Shown one piece after another: positions 62,150 to 64,000 of a stretch of DNA of 64,000 bases. The stretch comes from Serratia fonticola (GTDB lineage: Bacteria; Pseudomonadota; Gammaproteobacteria; Enterobacterales; Enterobacteriaceae), in NCBI RefSeq assembly GCF_006715025.1, contig NZ_VFMK01000001.1, positions 3,596,001 to 3,660,000 on the forward strand, in the 5' to 3' direction. Position numbers and translations under genes: made by a program. The stretch's first letter is position 1. Each line of letters starts with the position of its first letter. Below the pieces are notes generated by a model. That model was given only the letters and a program-made list of their open reading frames with translations. It ran no database searches and was not told the DNA's origin.

Positions 62150-62183
62150 CTAGGGAGCCCCAACATAGGGCTTCCTAGTTTTT
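62150..62183. terminator. Terminator after SymE-like copy C
   Basis: An 11-bp stem (CTAGGGAGCCC with GGGCTTCCTAG, one wobble) with a 7-nt loop is followed by TTTTTATTT on the + strand. On the - strand it ends CTAGACATTTTTATC, so it may also serve the candidate immunity gene that stops at 62182. Confidence 0.78.
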
Positions 62184-62532
62184 ATTTATATGTATTTATG
62201 CCTTCAGCCCCCGCGATAAAGTAATCTTGCAAACATCCTTGGATTTCTTCATCTTCATAAGACAACTTAAAATCACCATCAATATCATTAGGGAAATGTG
62301 AACCATCAATAGTTCCCAAGATAACAGAAGCAGTGTCTGCAATAATTATTTTAAAAAAGTCGAATACTGCATCTTTATCTTCTTGATCTAACTTAGCAAT
62401 AGCATTTCTTGCTCTAGCATAAACATCTTTATTAGCATCAGGAGATTTGCTTAATGCCCCCTTATAACGAGGGAGATTATCAAAAAACAACTCATTAAAT
62501 ATTGCCTCAACTACTTTCTTATCATTTGCCAT
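62182..62532 (-). CDS. Candidate Rhs immunity protein
   Basis: This is a 116-residue acidic, soluble protein of no family I can name with certainty. A very strong ribosome-binding site (GGGAGGTGAT) precedes the ATG at 62532. It comes 3 bp after an orphan toxin-like tail (62536-62634) on the same strand, and the low GC content is typical of Rhs toxin/immunity genes. Immunity function is inferred from this position only. Confidence 0.6.
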   Translation of the reverse strand: MANDKKVVEAIFNELFFDNLPRYKGALSKSPDANKDVYARARNAIAKLDQEDKDAVFDFFKIIIADTASVILGTIDGSHFPNDIDGDFKLSYEDEEIQGCLQDYFIAGAEGINTYK

Positions 62533-62535
62533 ACA

Positions 62536-62634
62536 TCACCTCCCAAGATTTTTAACTCTAACTTCAAGGTACATGGATTTATTCATATTAATAAGTTCTT
62601 GAAGCTTACTATTTGGAATATCTGGAGATACGCG
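62536..62634 (-). pseudogene. Orphan toxin C-terminal tail
   Basis: The last about 31 codons before a TGA read VSPDIPNSKLQELINMNKSM and then YLEVRVKNLGR. They end 3 bp before the candidate immunity gene, the usual place of an Rhs or CDI-type toxin end. Upstream the frame runs into SymE-like sequence of the opposite strand, so the rest of the toxin is lost. The toxin type is not recognisable. Confidence 0.5.
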
Positions 62635-62637
62635 AGT

Positions 62638-62767
62638 TCGGGATAACGGCGAATTGTATCTGGTCGGGAACGGCTGACACTGTGCGGCATGACCGGGCAA
62701 CCGCTGGCGATCAACGTGATACCTGGTAAGGTGGTGATTCAAGTTCAACAGGATAATATTTCCATAA
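62638..62767 (+). pseudogene. SymE-like C-terminal repeat, copy D
   Basis: About 130 bp align with copies B and C (GATAACGGCGAATTG, later ATCAACGTGATACCTGGTAA), but a small deletion after GGGAAC breaks the frame. A weak hairpin (GCGGAAAT with ATTTTCCCGC, 62782-62811) follows, in the place where copies B and C have terminators. Confidence 0.6.
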
Positions 62768-62820
62768 TAATGATAAGAATAGCGGAAATATCAAAATAAA
62801 GATTTTCCCGCCAAACTTAT

Positions 62821-63258
62821 TTATCGCAATAAATCTCTCGTTTCCATTAATATTATACCAAGCATATTCTTACCTGAACCATCACCACCATCAGCCCAAT
62901 AGCTATCATTTTTGGTGTGCTCAATTAATTGTGCCCCACCTGTAGATAATAATATATTTTTAGCATTCTCGTTCTGTTTGAATCTTTCAAAAACTGCAAG
63001 ACGCATGATATCATCTTTTATTATCTCCCAGTCATCTCTCAAAGGATGACTTCTATCCCTTCCTATTTTAGCCACATCCATTGGTGATGATAAATTGCGT
63101 ATTTTTTCCCTCAACGTTTTATCATGGAATTTATGTGATTGAAAATAATGTTCTACTGTCGGCCAATATACAGACTCAGCAAAAAAGCCACATTTATAAA
63201 AATTAGACAAAATGCCATAAGGATCATTTACTTTGTAGAATAGTATTCTATCCATCAT
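62821..63258 (-). CDS. NADAR-family protein (YbiA-like)
   Basis: This is a 145-residue NADAR (DUF1768) protein related to E. coli YbiA. The family blocks FYKVNDPYGILSNFYKCGFF, WPTVEHYFQSHKFHD, KIGRDRSHPLRDDWE and DSYWADGGDGSGKNMLG are all present. I chose the ATG at 63258, one base after the previous stop and 9 bp after AAGGA; a longer frame to 63297 overlaps the neighbour. NADAR proteins are N-glycosidases, and some remove ADP-ribose from guanine and act as antitoxins. Here it is third in a unit after an ADP-ribosyltransferase-like toxin tail. Confidence 0.85.
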   Translation of the reverse strand: MMDRILFYKVNDPYGILSNFYKCGFFAESVYWPTVEHYFQSHKFHDKTLREKIRNLSSPMDVAKIGRDRSHPLRDDWEIIKDDIMRLAVFERFKQNENAKNILLSTGGAQLIEHTKNDSYWADGGDGSGKNMLGIILMETRDLLR

Positions 63259-63259
63259 A

Positions 63260-63598
63260 TTATATAATCCTTGGCCCAGTATCCCTTTTATCATCAACAG
63301 ACTCCCCTGCCAATATTAAATTAAAACAGTTCATTATTTTTTCAGAAAAACCAGATAGCAATTTATTTTTTAAATATACATTTTCACTTTCGACACCTAC
63401 TGATACCAAATAAATTTCAGACAATAACCTCTTAGGCACAAGAGAATCGCCTTTAAATAACCTCGTTGCCTCTTCGGATATATTTAAAAGCTCATTAAAA
63501 GCTTCTTCATTTATACTTCCACCCATTTTCAATGGATACAAATAGTCACTGACTTTTTCTTTTAACAAATCTAATATATTATCTTTATCTATCTTCAT
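63260..63598 (-). CDS. Small unknown protein after toxin tail
   Basis: This is a 112-residue, mostly helical soluble protein of unknown family. Its ATG overlaps the stop of the toxin-like tail (ATGA), and its stop is one base before the NADAR ATG, so the three are translationally linked. Low GC content and position make it a candidate immunity protein. No motif supports a specific function. Confidence 0.6.
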   Translation of the reverse strand: MKIDKDNILDLLKEKVSDYLYPLKMGGSINEEAFNELLNISEEATRLFKGDSLVPKRLLSEIYLVSVGVESENVYLKNKLLSGFSEKIMNCFNLILAGESVDDKRDTGPRII

Positions 63599-63825
63599 TT
63601 AATTAAGCCTATAATAGCAGAGTTAGGGATATCTTTCAGTACCGTTACTTCTTGAGCCCAGATAGAGCGATGGTAAGGAAGCCCCTCAACACCTCCAACT
63701 CTAGGAGCATGTTGCCAAACCTCGACGTTCATTGAGGTGACTTTATTAAGATCTATAGCAACTATACCGTGACCGCTATCGTAAGACTTAGCTATATCAA
63801 GGCTTTTAGTCGTTGAAATCTGACC
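63595..63825 (-). pseudogene. ADP-ribosyltransferase-like toxin tail
   Basis: Seventy-six codons read GQISTTKSLDIAKSYDSGHG and go on through IVAIDLNKV to WAQEVTVLKDIPNSAIIG and a TGA. The STT segment followed by a helix and strand, and the later AQE segment, resemble motifs 2 and 3 of ADP-ribosyltransferase toxins. A TAG directly upstream ends the frame, so the catalytic first part and any Rhs core are missing. The fold call is by eye. Confidence 0.5.
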
Positions 63826-64000
63826 CTAACCCTGCTATCTCTATCGGGCCTATCCTCACGCAATATCCCTCACAGAAGTCACACTACCGAGTTTGACTAG
63901 GCAACACGGGTATAAGATGATGATCTAGGTAGAACAAAGTAGCATGCCGACGTAGCAACTAAAAAATATAGCCGGAAAAATCAAAATAGAATGCTTCCGG
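63826..64000. other. Right end of window, no gene recognised
   Basis: No coding frame is supported. The last 30 bases form an inverted repeat (CCGGAA at 63972-63977 with TTCCGG at 63995-64000) whose inner sequence resembles the hairpin after SymE-like copy D. Another such unit may therefore end here. Confidence 0.35.

Overview
The window is a chromosomal stretch from a member of the Enterobacterales. The gene content and moderately GC-rich coding sequence suggest a Serratia/Yersinia-type genome, but no rRNA or other species marker is present, so that placement is an inference. It joins several metabolic loci to accessory secretion and toxin loci.

Bases 1-17912 (+ strand) hold a propanediol-utilisation (pdu) microcompartment operon. 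It starts inside the last codons of pduB and runs pduCDEGHJKLMNOPQSTUVW, then cobA, cobD and pduX. Genes are packed with 1-20 bp gaps or ATGA-type overlaps. Shell proteins (PduJ, K, N, T, U), the B12-dependent diol dehydratase with its reactivase, the cofactor enzymes (PduO, PduS) and the aldehyde-processing enzymes (PduP, Q, L, W) are all intact. The three B12-synthesis genes at the end tie cofactor supply to the pathway.

Bases 18064-27776 (- strand) hold a type I secretion locus: a 1763-residue RTX protein, an HlyB-like ABC exporter, an HlyD-like adaptor and, furthest downstream, a 63-residue peptide with a double-glycine leader. The RTX protein has 13-residue His-rich N-terminal repeats, a region resembling the FrpC self-processing module with an Asp-Pro bond, and about 6.7 copies of a 157-residue calcium-binding repeat. 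No toxin acyltransferase or TolC gene is present.

Bases 28442-33571 hold a divergent LysR/LysE pair and a three-gene envelope operon of unknown function. Bases 33727-45786 (- strand) form one contiguous run hybOABCDEF-hypB-hybG-hypDEF for an uptake [NiFe] hydrogenase-2 and its maturation. A perfect FNR-type palindrome lies upstream. An orphan dmsA-like reductase gene runs in the opposite direction.

Bases 49141-58283 form a divergent locus for uronate polysaccharide use. One arm is a CUT1-type ABC importer plus a leaderless PF05426-type lyase. The other is a secreted paralogous lyase plus a heparinase-II/III-like oligosaccharide lyase. A PulS/OutS-like lipoprotein and a thiosulfate-uptake pair (tsuA/tsuB) follow.

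From 60249 to the end is a graveyard of Rhs and SymE-like fragments. Beyond about 62130 it becomes AT-rich and carries Rhs-tip cassettes: toxin C-terminal tails followed by small candidate immunity genes. One cassette has an ADP-ribosyltransferase-like tail, an unknown gene and a NADAR-family protein. No tRNA, rRNA, CRISPR array, integrase or intact insertion sequence was seen.
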